Shown: piece by piece, positions 20,067-29,806 of the stretch
Layout of the letters: the number at the start of each line of letters is the position of its first letter
Numbering within the stretch: position 1 is the first letter of the stretch
From: Leifsonia poae
GTDB lineage: Bacteria; Actinomycetota; Actinomycetes; Actinomycetales; Microbacteriaceae
Assembly (NCBI RefSeq): GCF_020009625.1
Contig: NZ_JAIHLP010000002.1
Location: forward strand, 3,348,001-3,412,000
Direction of reading: 5' to 3'
Length of the DNA stretch: 64,000 nt
Made by a program: the position numbers and the translations under genes
The notes under the pieces: generated by a model
What the model was told of the DNA's origin: nothing
Seen by the model: only the letters and a program-made list of their open reading frames with translations
Database searches by the model: none

Positions 20067-21321
20067 CGCAGGCGTGCGGTCCCCTCTCGGGGCCGTTCAA
20101 CCTCGCAACCCGATCAGTCGGGAACGGTTCGAGCGCATCGCCGGCCGGAGCGTCTCCGCGTTCGGGCTCGTGTTCGGGCTCCAGACCCTCCCCTCCGCGC
20201 TCGGCCAGCTGCCCAGCGTGAAAGAGCCGTGGGGCGCCATCGTGGTGATCGTGGTGTTCGCCGGGCTGGCGATCATCCCGGTGCTCGCCATCGTGCAGCA
20301 TTTCGTGAAGATCGCCATGGGTGCGCTCTCGGTGATCTTCCTTCTCGCCATCATCACCTGGCCGCTTCTGGCGCTCGATCCGGATGCGCTTGGCCAGAAG
20401 CCGTGGGTGTGGTTCCTCTGTTCGGTGTTCACGGCGTTCGCGGCGGTCGCGTTCCCCCTCTGGCTTGCCACGGCGTACACGTTCATCACCCCGATCGCGT
20501 ACGGGTTCATCCGAGCGCTTCCGTCCGGCGGCGGGGTGGGAGCCGAGATCGCGGGGCTCGACGCGCTCTACGCGATCATCCTCGGCGGCGTCATCCTGGT
20601 GATCATCGCCATGCTGCGGCAGGCGGCGTCGGCGGTGGACACGGCCCAGAGCCAGGCGCTCGCCAAATACGCGAACGCGGTGAGGCAGCACGCGACCGAG
20701 GTCGAGCGTGTGCAGGTGGATGCGATCGTGCACGACAGTGTGCTCACGACCCTGCTCTCCGCCGCGAGCGCCCGCACACCGGATGCGAAGGAACTGGCCG
20801 CGCGCATGGCATCCGATGCCATCGGTCACCTGCACGCGGCCGAGGCTTCGAGCCCGGAGGACCAGTCGCTGGTCGGCCTCGACCGGCTGAGCGATCGCAT
20901 CACCACAGCGGCCGCCGCCTTCTCGTCGCCATTCGACCTCGAGGTGCACGACCTCGAGGTGCACACCCTGCCCGTGAACGTCGCCGAGGCCGTCTACTCG
21001 GCCACCGTGCAGGCCATGGTGAACAGCATGCAGCACGCCGGCGGCGGGGATGTTCGCCGCGCGCTCTCGATCCGGGGCGGCAGCCCGCAGGCCACGGTGC
21101 ACATCGTGGTCACCGACACCGGCCGCGGGTTCGAAGCCCGCGACGTGCCGGCGGAGCGGCTGGGGCTGCGTGTGAGCATCCGGGAGCGCCTCTCGAAGGT
21201 CGGCGGGTATGCGCGCATCGACTCCGCCCCCGGCGAGGGCACGACCGTGACGATCCTGTGGCCGTCCTCCGATGTCGACCCGGAGTTCGCCCCCGACGTC
21301 GATGCCGAGGTGACGCCGTGA
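20053..21321 (+). CDS. Membrane sensor histidine kinase
   Basis: Sensor kinase of 422 residues, cognate to the overlapping response regulator. The N-terminal half has about six hydrophobic helices (roughly residues 35-200) with almost no extracytoplasmic loop, so it probably senses a membrane state. The dimerisation helix holds the likely phospho-acceptor H227 in IVHDSVLTTLL, a HisKA_3-like HD motif. The ATPase domain has an N-box with VNSMQHAGG, G1 DTGRGFE and G2 GEGTTVTILWP. ATG 20053 is the most upstream in-frame start that does not run deep into the regulator gene. The stop overlaps the next gene (GTGA). Confidence 0.88.
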   Translation: MTAPSAGVRSPLGAVQPRNPISRERFERIAGRSVSAFGLVFGLQTLPSALGQLPSVKEPWGAIVVIVVFAGLAIIPVLAIVQHFVKIAMGALSVIFLLAIITWPLLALDPDALGQKPWVWFLCSVFTAFAAVAFPLWLATAYTFITPIAYGFIRALPSGGGVGAEIAGLDALYAIILGGVILVIIAMLRQAASAVDTAQSQALAKYANAVRQHATEVERVQVDAIVHDSVLTTLLSAASARTPDAKELAARMASDAIGHLHAAEASSPEDQSLVGLDRLSDRITTAAAAFSSPFDLEVHDLEVHTLPVNVAEAVYSATVQAMVNSMQHAGGGDVRRALSIRGGSPQATVHIVVTDTGRGFEARDVPAERLGLRVSIRERLSKVGGYARIDSAPGEGTTVTILWPSSDVDPEFAPDVDAEVTP

Positions 21322-22346
21322 TCACCCTTCCACGGTTCCTGTTCCTCGGTCTCGGGGCGCTGTTCTCGGCCTACCACCTGTTCCTGGGGCTCTCATCGCT
21401 CTCCATCCCCGACAGTCCCGGCCCGGCGATCGCGGCGATGCTGCTCTACGCGGTCGCCACGGTCGTCAGCCTGTGGCCGACCAGCCCGACGAAGATGCCG
21501 CTGTGGCTCGCCGCTTTCGATCTCGCTGTCTGCGTGGCCATCCCCATCCTCGTCACGAGCCAGCTGGACCCGGCGAAGGACAACGGGTACGCCACCTGGT
21601 ACGTCGCCGCTGTCGGCACCCTCATGACGATCGTCGCCGTGCGCCGGCAGCAGCTGGCCGGCTGGCTGGGGGTCGGCTACCTCTCTGTGCAGACCGTCGT
21701 GTGGGCGGGCATCCCCGCACTCGCCGGCTTGGGCGTGATCGGGTCGGTCGTGTGGGTGGGGGTGGCCGTGGTCATCTCCGGCTCGCTCGCCAAGGCGGGC
21801 CGGGACGCCCTGCAGTTCGCCCGGGCCGAGCGCGAGGCCACCGAGTGGCAGGCGGCCCAAGAGGCGCACGTGATGGAGCGGCAGATGCGGCTGCGCCAGA
21901 CCTACCGGGTGGCCGCGCCGATGCTCGCCGAGATCGTGCGCCGCGGAGGCGACCTCACCGAGGCGGAGCGGCGCGAATGCCGTTATCTGGAGGGCGCCAT
22001 CCGTGACGAGATCCGTGGCCGCCGGCTGCTCAACGACGACGTGCGCCGTCAGGTGATGGATGCGCGCCGTCGCGGCGTCGTCGTCAGCCTGCTCGACGAG
22101 GGCGGCATCGACGACCTCGACGAGCGGTCGCTCGCGGCCGTGCTGAAACGGCTGGCCGACGCCATTCGGGGAACGACGACCGACAAGCTCATCGTGCGAA
22201 CGGTTCCGCGCTCCTCGAAGACCGCCGTCACCGTCGTCGGTCTGAGAATGTCGGACGACGGCAACGCGAACGCGCTCGGAGCCGACACCGAAGACGACGA
22301 AGTCGACCTCTGGCTCGAGATCCCCCGCCCGCTCGCCGAACCCTGA
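21318..22346 (+). CDS. Membrane protein with degenerate sensor-kinase-like architecture
   Basis: A 342-residue protein of unknown function, coupled to the kinase by GTGA. About four or five hydrophobic helices fill residues 5-160, followed by a charged helical segment (FARAEREATEWQAAQEA) and a soluble C-terminal part with LLDEGGIDDL. The layout resembles a DesK-type kinase, but I see no phospho-acceptor HD/HE motif and no N, G1 or G2 ATP-binding motifs. It may be a modulator or decoy partner of the preceding kinase. No family could be named with confidence. Confidence 0.7.
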   Translation: MITLPRFLFLGLGALFSAYHLFLGLSSLSIPDSPGPAIAAMLLYAVATVVSLWPTSPTKMPLWLAAFDLAVCVAIPILVTSQLDPAKDNGYATWYVAAVGTLMTIVAVRRQQLAGWLGVGYLSVQTVVWAGIPALAGLGVIGSVVWVGVAVVISGSLAKAGRDALQFARAEREATEWQAAQEAHVMERQMRLRQTYRVAAPMLAEIVRRGGDLTEAERRECRYLEGAIRDEIRGRRLLNDDVRRQVMDARRRGVVVSLLDEGGIDDLDERSLAAVLKRLADAIRGTTTDKLIVRTVPRSSKTAVTVVGLRMSDDGNANALGADTEDDEVDLWLEIPRPLAEP

Positions 22347-22391
22347 CGCGCTGCCGCTGCGCTGCCGCTGCGCTGCCACGCGCCGCGACGA

Positions 22392-22446
22392 CATTTGCGC
22401 CAAATGCGGCGTTCGCGCGCGCTGGGGTCGACATTTGTGGCAAATG
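22392..22446. repeat. Pair of CATTTG-N3-CAAATG palindromes
   Basis: Palindromes at 22392-22406 (centre CGC) and 22432-22446 (centre TGG), both preceded by CGAC or TCGA. The second extends to ACATTTG-TGG-CAAATGT. Identical arms and 40-bp centre spacing (about four helical turns) look like a protein-binding pair, but no promoter is adjacent. Confidence 0.6.
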
Positions 22447-22476
22447 TTCGCGGGGGGAGGAGCGCCCAGACAGGGA

Positions 22477-22512
22477 GAAAGGGGCCGGCACCCGAATGGC
22501 CGACCCCTTTTC
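22477..22512 (+). terminator. Rho-independent terminator of the two-component locus
   Basis: GAAAGGGG plus CGG pairs with CCG plus CCCCTTTTC around a 9-nt loop, one internal mismatch, with the T run 22508-22511 inside the 3' arm. The A run in the 5' arm means it could also stop transcription coming from the minus-strand carboxylase genes. Confidence 0.65.
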
Positions 22513-22520
22513 TAAACCCC

Positions 22521-22555
22521 GAGTCAGGGCGACAACCCGAATATCGCCCTGACTC
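22521..22555. terminator. Perfect 12-bp hairpin
   Basis: GAGTCAGGGCGA (22521-22532) is exactly complementary to TCGCCCTGACTC (22544-22555) around an 11-nt loop. No T run follows on either strand. Its loop shares the 8-nt string ACCCGAAT with the hairpin just before it. A third, 8-bp hairpin (CACTCGCC 22566-22573, GGCGAGTG 22588-22595) follows. Confidence 0.55.
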
Positions 22556-22781
22556 GCCCCCAAAGCACTCGCCCGCTTACCCTAGTCGGCGAGTGATTGG
22601 CGATGTAACTCACGAGGAGAGACACCTAGCAATAACCATATTGACGGCATTCACAGAAATTACAAAGTCGTCATTTTGGAGGACACGCGGGGGACAATTC
22701 TGTGGACGCCTCCCGTGACGGTCCCGAGAATCCGGCTACCCCGCAGACGAGGGGCGTTCGGCCGGGGTACATCGGGTCTGC

Positions 22782-23002
22782 TCAGGCCGAGAAGGAGCGC
22801 CACTCGCCGGCGCCGGGATGCAGGGGTCGGCGCAGCGTGCGTTGGCTGCGGGCCCACGCATCCGGGCCCGTCGGGGTGCGACCCGTCTTCGCCGCCGCGG
22901 ACTGTTCGGCCGCGGCCGCGGTGAGCACGGCCGTGACGGCGGCGATCTCCTCCGGGGTCACGCCGCGCGTGACGAACCGGATCTGTTCGGCCTCCAGCCC
23001 GG

Positions 23003-23006
<4 letters not shown>
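22782..23006 (-). CDS. Acyl-CoA carboxylase epsilon subunit
   Basis: Small 74-residue protein of the AccE/PccE family found with actinobacterial acyl-CoA carboxylase beta subunits, where it stabilises or stimulates the alpha-beta complex. The N-terminal [20 protein letters not shown] is a hallmark of the family, followed by an alanine-rich linker and [12 protein letters not shown]. It starts at GTG 23006 in a GTGA overlap with the beta subunit gene, so dosage is coupled. The C-terminus ends in a tail rich in Trp/Arg/Ser, as usual. Confidence 0.9.
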
Positions 23007-24607
<1,601 letters not shown>

Positions 24608-24620
24608 GCCGTTCACTCTA
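24608..24620 (-). promoter_or_regulatory. Leaderless promoter, carboxylase beta-epsilon operon
   Basis: Minus-strand TAGAGT (24620 to 24615), 7-nt spacer, GTG 24607. Confidence 0.6.
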
Positions 24621-24680
24621 CCGGCCAGCTGTCGGGGCGTGCCGTTGACGATTTCCCACAAAAACCACCGGCGCCGCTGG

Positions 24681-24692
24681 CAGACTGAGGCA
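24681..24692 (+). promoter_or_regulatory. Possible leaderless promoter, birA
   Basis: CAGACT (24681-24686) ends 6 nt before ATG 24693. The first base departs from TANNNT but spacing agrees with the other sites. Confidence 0.42.
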
Positions 24693-25457
24693 ATGGAGTT
24701 CCGTCGCAGCCGAACCGTCGTGCCCGTTCTGGAGTATCTGGAGGAGGCCGGCTCGACCAATGATGTGCTCGTCGCCCGCGCGTCCGCGTTGCCCGACCTA
24801 TCGGTGCTGGTCACGGCGAATCAGACGGGCGGGCGCGGCCGACTCGGCCGGGTGTGGGTCTCCCCGCCCGGCAAGGCCCTCGCCGTCTCGATCCTGCTGA
24901 AGCCGGTCGGCCTGTCGTTGGAGAGCTACGGCTGGTTCCCGCTGCTGGCCGGGTTGGCGATGAGCCGTGCGGTGGCCGGGTTCGTTCCGGCCGCGGTGGC
25001 GGTCAAATGGCCGAACGATGTGCTCGTCGACGGCGCGAAGGTGAGCGGGACGCTCTCGGAGCTGCTGCCGGATCTGTCGGGCCTGGTGATCGGCGCCGGC
25101 GTGAACCTCTCCCTCGATCGGGACGAGCTGCCCACCGAGACCGCGACTTCGCTGGTGCTGGCAGGCGCCCCCGCCGACCTCGACCCGGACGCGGTGCTCG
25201 CCGCCTACCTGACCGCCTTCACCGGCCTCTATCGCGAGTTCCTCACCGCCGGTGGCGACGCTGTCGCCTCCTCGCTGCGCGACGAGGTGGTCGAAGGCTG
25301 TCACACGGTCGGCCGCGCTGTGCGGGTCGAGCTTCCGGGCGGGGCGGATCTGCTGGGAACGGCGGTCGGGATCGACGGCAGCGGGCGCCTGATCGTGGAG
25401 TCGGATGCCGGGCGCACGGCTGTCGCGGCCGGCGACGTGACCCACCTGCGGTATTAA
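24693..25457 (+). CDS. birA: Biotin--[acyl-CoA carboxylase] ligase
   Basis: Attaches biotin to the carrier lysine of the carboxylase alpha subunit. 254 residues, catalytic and C-terminal domains only; the N-terminal DNA-binding helix-turn-helix of enterobacterial BirA is missing, so it should not act as a repressor. Biotinyl-AMP loop [10 protein letters not shown] is about residues 48-57 and the conserved KWPNDVLV follows near 108. The C-terminal SH3-like domain ends at the stop. Divergent from the beta-epsilon operon with 85 bp between start codons, which fits shared demand. Confidence 0.93.
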   Translation: MEFRRSRTVVPVLEYLEEAGSTNDVLVARASALPDLSVLVTANQTGGRGRLGRVWVSPPGKALAVSILLKPVGLSLESYGWFPLLAGLAMSRAVAGFVPAAVAVKWPNDVLVDGAKVSGTLSELLPDLSGLVIGAGVNLSLDRDELPTETATSLVLAGAPADLDPDAVLAAYLTAFTGLYREFLTAGGDAVASSLRDEVVEGCHTVGRAVRVELPGGADLLGTAVGIDGSGRLIVESDAGRTAVAAGDVTHLRY

Positions 25458-25463
25458 TAGGGC

Positions 25464-26009
25464 ATGAGCAACACCCCCGAGTCCGCGACGCAGCCTCCGG
25501 AGCGCGTCGTGGCGCGGCTGCGCCCGAATGCGCGCGCCCTCTTCTGGCCGAGTCTCGTGCTGATCGCGGCCTGCGGGACGCTGGGATATCTGGCCGGGCG
25601 GTTCGACGAGGTGTGGGAGAACGTGCTGCTCTGGTCGTCGGCCGCCGCGGTCGTGCTGCTGCTGTTCCTGCTCCCGCTCGCGTTCTGGCTGGGCAAGCGG
25701 TACACGATCACGACACGCCGCGTCATCCTGCGCCACGGGTTCTTCGTGCGGGTGCGCCAGGAGTTGCTCCACAGCCGCGGCTATGACGTCAGTGTGAAGC
25801 GCAACTGGCTGCAGAGTGCGTTCCGTTCCGGTGATGTGCGCATCAACTCCGGCCTGGAGCGCCCGGTGGTGCTCAAAGACGTGCCGAAGGCCGACGCCGT
25901 GCAGCGCGCGTTGAACGACCTGATGGAGCACTCGCAGACCGTCGTCGCCGTCCGCCGGCAGCAGAGCGAGTCAGCGTCCGACGAGACCACTGTCTGGGGC
26001 AGCCGGTAG
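25464..26009 (+). CDS. Membrane protein with bacterial PH domain (DUF304)
   Basis: A 181-residue protein with two hydrophobic helices (about residues 28-48 and 55-78) followed by a bPH2/DUF304 domain: YTITTRRVILRHGFFVR, then the strand VRINSGLERPVVLKDVP. Proteins of this type are common in actinobacterial envelopes; no function is established. It starts 6 bp after birA. Its last 39 bp overlap the convergent GtrA gene. Confidence 0.82.
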   Translation: MSNTPESATQPPERVVARLRPNARALFWPSLVLIAACGTLGYLAGRFDEVWENVLLWSSAAAVVLLLFLLPLAFWLGKRYTITTRRVILRHGFFVRVRQELLHSRGYDVSVKRNWLQSAFRSGDVRINSGLERPVVLKDVPKADAVQRALNDLMEHSQTVVAVRRQQSESASDETTVWGSR

Positions 26010-26546
26010 CGACGCCGTGGGCAGCGACGCCGTGGGCAGTGTCGTCGTCGGCACGACGCCGACGGGTTCGGCCGCGGCCTCGCCGGCCGGGGTGCGGTGG
26101 GCACGCTTGGGGGAGAACACCCACCACCGGTAGAACGAGAACCGGAACAGGGTTCCGAGCACCAGCCCGACGCCGTTGTTCGCGATGTTGTCGGCGAGGC
26201 GGCTGTCGTAGCCGAGCACGACGCGGGAGACGTACACGCAGATCACCGGGATGACCATGCCGGCCACGCTGATGATGAAGAACTCGAGGCCCTCGCGGGT
26301 GGCCTTCTCTTGGCGCTGAGCGGCGAAGGCCCAGTATCGGTTGCCGATGTAGTTGGTGGTGATGGCCACGGCCGAGGCGATCACCGTGGCGATGATGGCG
26401 CCCCAGTGGTTCTTCGACAGCGGGGTGAGCAGAAGACCGTTGAAGACGACGAGGTTGACGACGAACCCGACAGCGCCCACGGCGCCGAACTTCACCAGCT
26501 GCGGCAGCAGCCGTGAACGGTGCACGGGAGGAGTCTCGATGCTCAT
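25971..26546 (-). CDS. GtrA-like membrane protein
   Basis: A 191-residue protein with four membrane helices, of the GtrA family, whose members are thought to flip polyprenyl-phosphate-linked sugars. FGAVGAVGFVVNLVVF is the typical first helix and GNRYWAFA the conserved loop after helix 2; FSFYRWWVF closes helix 4. A basic C-terminal tail has a threefold PTASL-type repeat. ATG 26546 has GGAAGC just before it. A minus-strand -10 TACTAT lies at 26579-26574. It could serve the surface-glycan locus downstream. Confidence 0.88.
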   Translation of the reverse strand: MSIETPPVHRSRLLPQLVKFGAVGAVGFVVNLVVFNGLLLTPLSKNHWGAIIATVIASAVAITTNYIGNRYWAFAAQRQEKATREGLEFFIISVAGMVIPVICVYVSRVVLGYDSRLADNIANNGVGLVLGTLFRFSFYRWWVFSPKRAHRTPAGEAAAEPVGVVPTTTLPTASLPTASLPAAPDSGLVGR

Positions 26547-26573
26547 GCTTCCAACCGGATCGAATGCGCGAAG

Positions 26574-26579
26574 ATAGTA
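26574..26579 (-). promoter_or_regulatory. Possible -10 box for gtrA-like gene
   Basis: TACTAT on the minus strand would give a start about 20 nt before the ATG, leaving room for the GGAAG ribosome binding site. No convincing -35 element at 16-18 bp. Confidence 0.35.
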
Positions 26580-26667
26580 AATGCGGTGCGAGCCTACGCG
26601 ACAACGGGGGCTGCAGTCTGGGAGTTGCCCCCGCACCGGCTGAAGAGTATCGAGGAGTAGAGCGCAT

Positions 26668-27807
26668 ATGACGAAGAACACGGTCGGCGTGATCGGCGGC
26701 GGCCAGCTGGCGCGCATGATGATCCCCCCGGCGATCGAGCTCGGTGTCGAGATCCGGGTGCTCGAGGAGGCTCCGGGGATGAGCGCCGAGCTGGCGGCGA
26801 CCGGCGTCGGCGACTACCGCGACCTTGACACCGTCCTGGCGTTCGCCGAGACCGTCGACGTGATCACGTTCGACCATGAGCATGTTCCGCCCGCGATCCT
26901 GCGGGAGCTCGTCGCTCGCGGCTTCGAGGTGCATCCCGGGCCGGATGCGCTGCTCTACGCACAGGACAAACTGCAGATGCGGGCCAAGCTGGCCGAGCTG
27001 GGACTGCCCGTGCCCGATTGGGCCGCGATCGAATCGGCCGACGAACTCGGAGCCTTCCTCGCCGACCACGGCGGACGAGCCGTGGTCAAGACCGCGCGTG
27101 GCGGCTACGACGGCAAAGGCGTGCGGGTCGTCTCCGAGTCTTCTGGGGCCGACGATTGGTTCCTGGCGCTCGCCGAAGACGGGCACGGTGGAGCGCTCCT
27201 GGTCGAGGAGCTCGTGTCGTTCCGACGCGAACTCGCCCAATTGGTTGCCCGCCGTCCCTCGGGCGGCACGGCCGTCTGGCCGGTCGTCGAGACCGTGCAG
27301 CGCGACGGCGTCTGCGCCGAGGTGATCGCGCCCGCCCCCGGCACCGGCGGCAAGCTCGCCTCCGTTGCGGCCGAGATCGCCGAACGGATCGCCGATGGAC
27401 TCGGGGTCACGGGAGTGCTCGCGGTCGAGATGTTCGAGACGACAGACGGACGGCTGCTGGTCAATGAACTCGCCATGCGCCCGCACAACAGTGGCCACTG
27501 GTCCATCGAGGGCGCAGTGACGAGCCAGTTCGAGCAGCACCTGCGGGCGGTGCTCGATCTGCCGCTCGGGTCGGCGGAGCCGCGTTCGGGCTGGTCGGTG
27601 ATGGTGAACATCCTGGGCGGTCCCGCCGAAGGGTCGCTGCAAGACAGGTACCCGGCCGCGCTCGCCGCGCATCCGGCCGCCAAGTTCCACGGGTACGGCA
27701 AGGAGCCACGCCCCGGTCGCAAGGTCGGGCACGTGACGGTGTGCGGCGACGATCTCGACGACGCCGTGTATGTGGCGCGGAGCGCGGCGGCTTTCTTCGA
27801 GGGGTGA
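26668..27807 (+). CDS. purK: 5-(carboxyamino)imidazole ribonucleotide synthase
   Basis: ATP-grasp enzyme of purine synthesis: AIR + bicarbonate + ATP to N5-CAIR. 379 residues. GVIGGGQLARMM is the N-terminal PurK signature; VVKTARGGYDGKGVRVV is the ATP-grasp lid and NELAMRPHNSGHWSIEGA the C-terminal catalytic segment. A good ribosome binding site (GAGGAG, about 10 nt before ATG) shows this gene is not leaderless, unlike purE after it. 60 bp separate it from purE, the next enzyme in the pathway. Confidence 0.96.
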   Translation: MTKNTVGVIGGGQLARMMIPPAIELGVEIRVLEEAPGMSAELAATGVGDYRDLDTVLAFAETVDVITFDHEHVPPAILRELVARGFEVHPGPDALLYAQDKLQMRAKLAELGLPVPDWAAIESADELGAFLADHGGRAVVKTARGGYDGKGVRVVSESSGADDWFLALAEDGHGGALLVEELVSFRRELAQLVARRPSGGTAVWPVVETVQRDGVCAEVIAPAPGTGGKLASVAAEIAERIADGLGVTGVLAVEMFETTDGRLLVNELAMRPHNSGHWSIEGAVTSQFEQHLRAVLDLPLGSAEPRSGWSVMVNILGGPAEGSLQDRYPAALAAHPAAKFHGYGKEPRPGRKVGHVTVCGDDLDDAVYVARSAAAFFEG

Positions 27808-27854
27808 TCCTCGTCAGAGGCGTGCCGCACCCGGGATGCGGGGTCGGCGCCCCC

Positions 27855-27867
27855 TAGCATTGTCCGC
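27855..27867 (+). promoter_or_regulatory. Leaderless promoter, purE
   Basis: TAGCAT (27855-27860), 7-nt spacer, ATG 27868; no ribosome binding site. Confidence 0.58.
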
Positions 27868-28374
27868 ATGACCGCCCCCTCTTCCGCCCCGATCGTCGCC
27901 GTCGTGATGGGGTCGGACTCGGATTGGTCGGTGATGCAGGACGCATCGCAGATCCTCACCGAGTTCGGCGTCGCCCATGAGGTGGAGGTCGTTTCGGCGC
28001 ACCGCACGCCCGAAAAGATGATCGATTTCGGCAAGCATGCGGCCGACCGCGGCATCAAAGTGATCATCGCGGGCGCCGGGGGTGCGGCGCACCTGCCGGG
28101 CATGCTCGCCGCGGTCACCACGCTGCCGGTGGTTGGAGTCCCCGTGCCGCTGTCGCGGCTGGACGGGCTCGACTCGCTGCTCTCCATCGTGCAGATGCCG
28201 GCCGGCGTCCCGGTGGCGACCGTGTCGATCGGTGGCGCGAAGAATGCCGGCCTCATCGCGGTGAAGATCCTGGCGACCGCGGATGAGCGGCTCACGGCGG
28301 CGCTCGCGCAGTATGCCGCCGACCTCGAAGCATCGGTCGAAGAGAAGAACCGGGCGCTCAAAGCACGCCTATGA
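27868..28374 (+). CDS. purE: 5-(carboxyamino)imidazole ribonucleotide mutase
   Basis: Converts N5-CAIR to CAIR. 168 residues, octameric PurE class I. Motifs [21 protein letters not shown] (catalytic histidine) and [12 protein letters not shown] are all present. Its last codon overlaps the LCP-protein start (ATGA), so in this genome purE is translationally joined to a wall-assembly gene. Confidence 0.96.
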   Translation: MTAPSSAPIVAVVMGSDSDWSVMQDASQILTEFGVAHEVEVVSAHRTPEKMIDFGKHAADRGIKVIIAGAGGAAHLPGMLAAVTTLPVVGVPVPLSRLDGLDSLLSIVQMPAGVPVATVSIGGAKNAGLIAVKILATADERLTAALAQYAADLEASVEEKNRALKARL

Positions 28375-29735
28375 CAGTGGCCAGCCCGCTCCGCTACCCG
28401 GACACCGCCTCCGCGCACACCATGACGAAGCGGGGCTGGTGGCTGGTCGCCCTGAACATCCTGTTGCCCGGTTCCGCGCAGCTCCTCGCGGGCGACCGGC
28501 GTCTCGGCCGGGTGGGGATTCTCGCCACACTGTCGCTCTGGGCGCTGGGGATCGTGCTGCTCACGATCGCCCTGCTCTGGCCGACGGTCGTCTACGAACT
28601 GTTCACCCAGGCCGGCAGCCTGTGGGCGCTGCAGATCGTGCTGCTCGCCTACGCGGTGCTCTGGGTCGTGCTGACGCTGGACACCCTGCGTCTGGTGAGG
28701 CTCGTCAAGGCCCGGCCGAACGCACGCGGCTGGATCGCGGCCTTCGCTGTGCTCGTGCTCGTGGGGGTGACGGGCACGGCCGGATACGCCTCATTCGTCG
28801 CGGCGTCGGCGCGCGGCGCCCTCGGCGACATCTTCTCCGACGGTCCGACCCTGCCGCCGGTGAACGGCCGGTACAACATCATGCTGCTCGGCGGCGACGC
28901 CGGTGCGGATCGGGAGGGTCTGCGGCCCGACAGCATGTCGGTCGTCAGCATCGACGCGACCACCGGGCAGGCCGTGACGATCGGTCTCCCGCGCGACCTC
29001 GACCCTGTTCCTTTCTCGTCGGATTCTCCGATGCACACGCTTTACCCTGACGGCTACGGTTACCAGGACCACTGCGACGTCGATGTGTGCCAGCTCAACT
29101 CCATCTACACCGAGGCCGAGCTCTACAAGTCCGATCTCTACCCGACCGCGACCAAGAACAACAGCGAACCCGGTATCGAGGCGATGCGGGATGCTCTGGA
29201 GGGCGCGACCGGCCTGACCATCCAGTTCTATGTGCTCATCGACATGCAGGGGTTCGCCGACCTCGTCGACGCTCTCGGTGGGGTGGACATCACTGTCGCC
29301 AAGAAGCTGCCGATCGGCGGAGACGAGGACCTCAACGGTGTCGTGGCCTGGATCGAGCCCGGCAAGCAGCACATGAACGGCTACACGGCCCAGTGGTACG
29401 CCCGATCGCGACACGGCGTCGGCAACAGCGACTACGACCGCATGGCGCGGCAGCGTCAGCTGCAGGACGCGATCCTCAAACAGGTGAACCCGGTCAACGT
29501 CGTCGCCAAGTTCCAGGACATCGCCCACGCCGGAGCGCAGGTGATGAAGACCGATATCCCGCAGCCGATGCTCGGCTACTTCGTCGACCTCGGGATGAAG
29601 ACCCGCACGCTCCCGGTGAAGCAGCTGGAGCTCGTGCCGCCGCTCATCCAGCCCGACGATCCGGACTATACACAGATCCACCAATTGGTGAAGCAGGCGC
29701 TCGCGCCCGCGACGCCCGCATCCAGCGGCAAGTAG
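28371..29735 (+). CDS. LytR-CpsA-Psr (LCP) family glycopolymer transferase
   Basis: Membrane-anchored enzyme of the family that transfers polyprenyl-pyrophosphate-linked glycopolymers to peptidoglycan. 454 residues. Four hydrophobic helices occupy about 18-145, more than the single anchor usual in the family; this extended head is seen in some actinobacterial members. The extracellular LCP domain begins near 160: [21 protein letters not shown] with the conserved Arg and Asp, then GLPRDLD and, later, [21 protein letters not shown]. It opens a glycan locus and is the best candidate for attaching the final polymer to the wall. Confidence 0.92.
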   Translation: MTVASPLRYPDTASAHTMTKRGWWLVALNILLPGSAQLLAGDRRLGRVGILATLSLWALGIVLLTIALLWPTVVYELFTQAGSLWALQIVLLAYAVLWVVLTLDTLRLVRLVKARPNARGWIAAFAVLVLVGVTGTAGYASFVAASARGALGDIFSDGPTLPPVNGRYNIMLLGGDAGADREGLRPDSMSVVSIDATTGQAVTIGLPRDLDPVPFSSDSPMHTLYPDGYGYQDHCDVDVCQLNSIYTEAELYKSDLYPTATKNNSEPGIEAMRDALEGATGLTIQFYVLIDMQGFADLVDALGGVDITVAKKLPIGGDEDLNGVVAWIEPGKQHMNGYTAQWYARSRHGVGNSDYDRMARQRQLQDAILKQVNPVNVVAKFQDIAHAGAQVMKTDIPQPMLGYFVDLGMKTRTLPVKQLELVPPLIQPDDPDYTQIHQLVKQALAPATPASSGK

Positions 29736-29806
29736 CCGCGCCTCACAGCCGACCCCTGAATGGGGCACAGGAACCGTTGAGGCGCGAGGGGTATTTTGGC
29801 ACGCCT

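Larger units (their letters stand above)
22347..22781. other. Convergent intergenic spacer rich in palindromes and hairpins
   Basis: This is the only gene-free stretch over 300 bp. It holds an 11-bp tandem repeat of CGCTGCCGCTG (22349-22377, 2.6 copies), two CATTTG-N3-CAAATG palindromes 40 bp apart, three successive hairpins (22477-22595), and an AT-richer segment (about 22596-22690) with a TTGACG hexamer at 22641 and a GGAGGACAC that resembles a ribosome binding site but has no start codon at usable distance. It separates the two-component locus from the convergent carboxylase genes. Confidence 0.7.
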
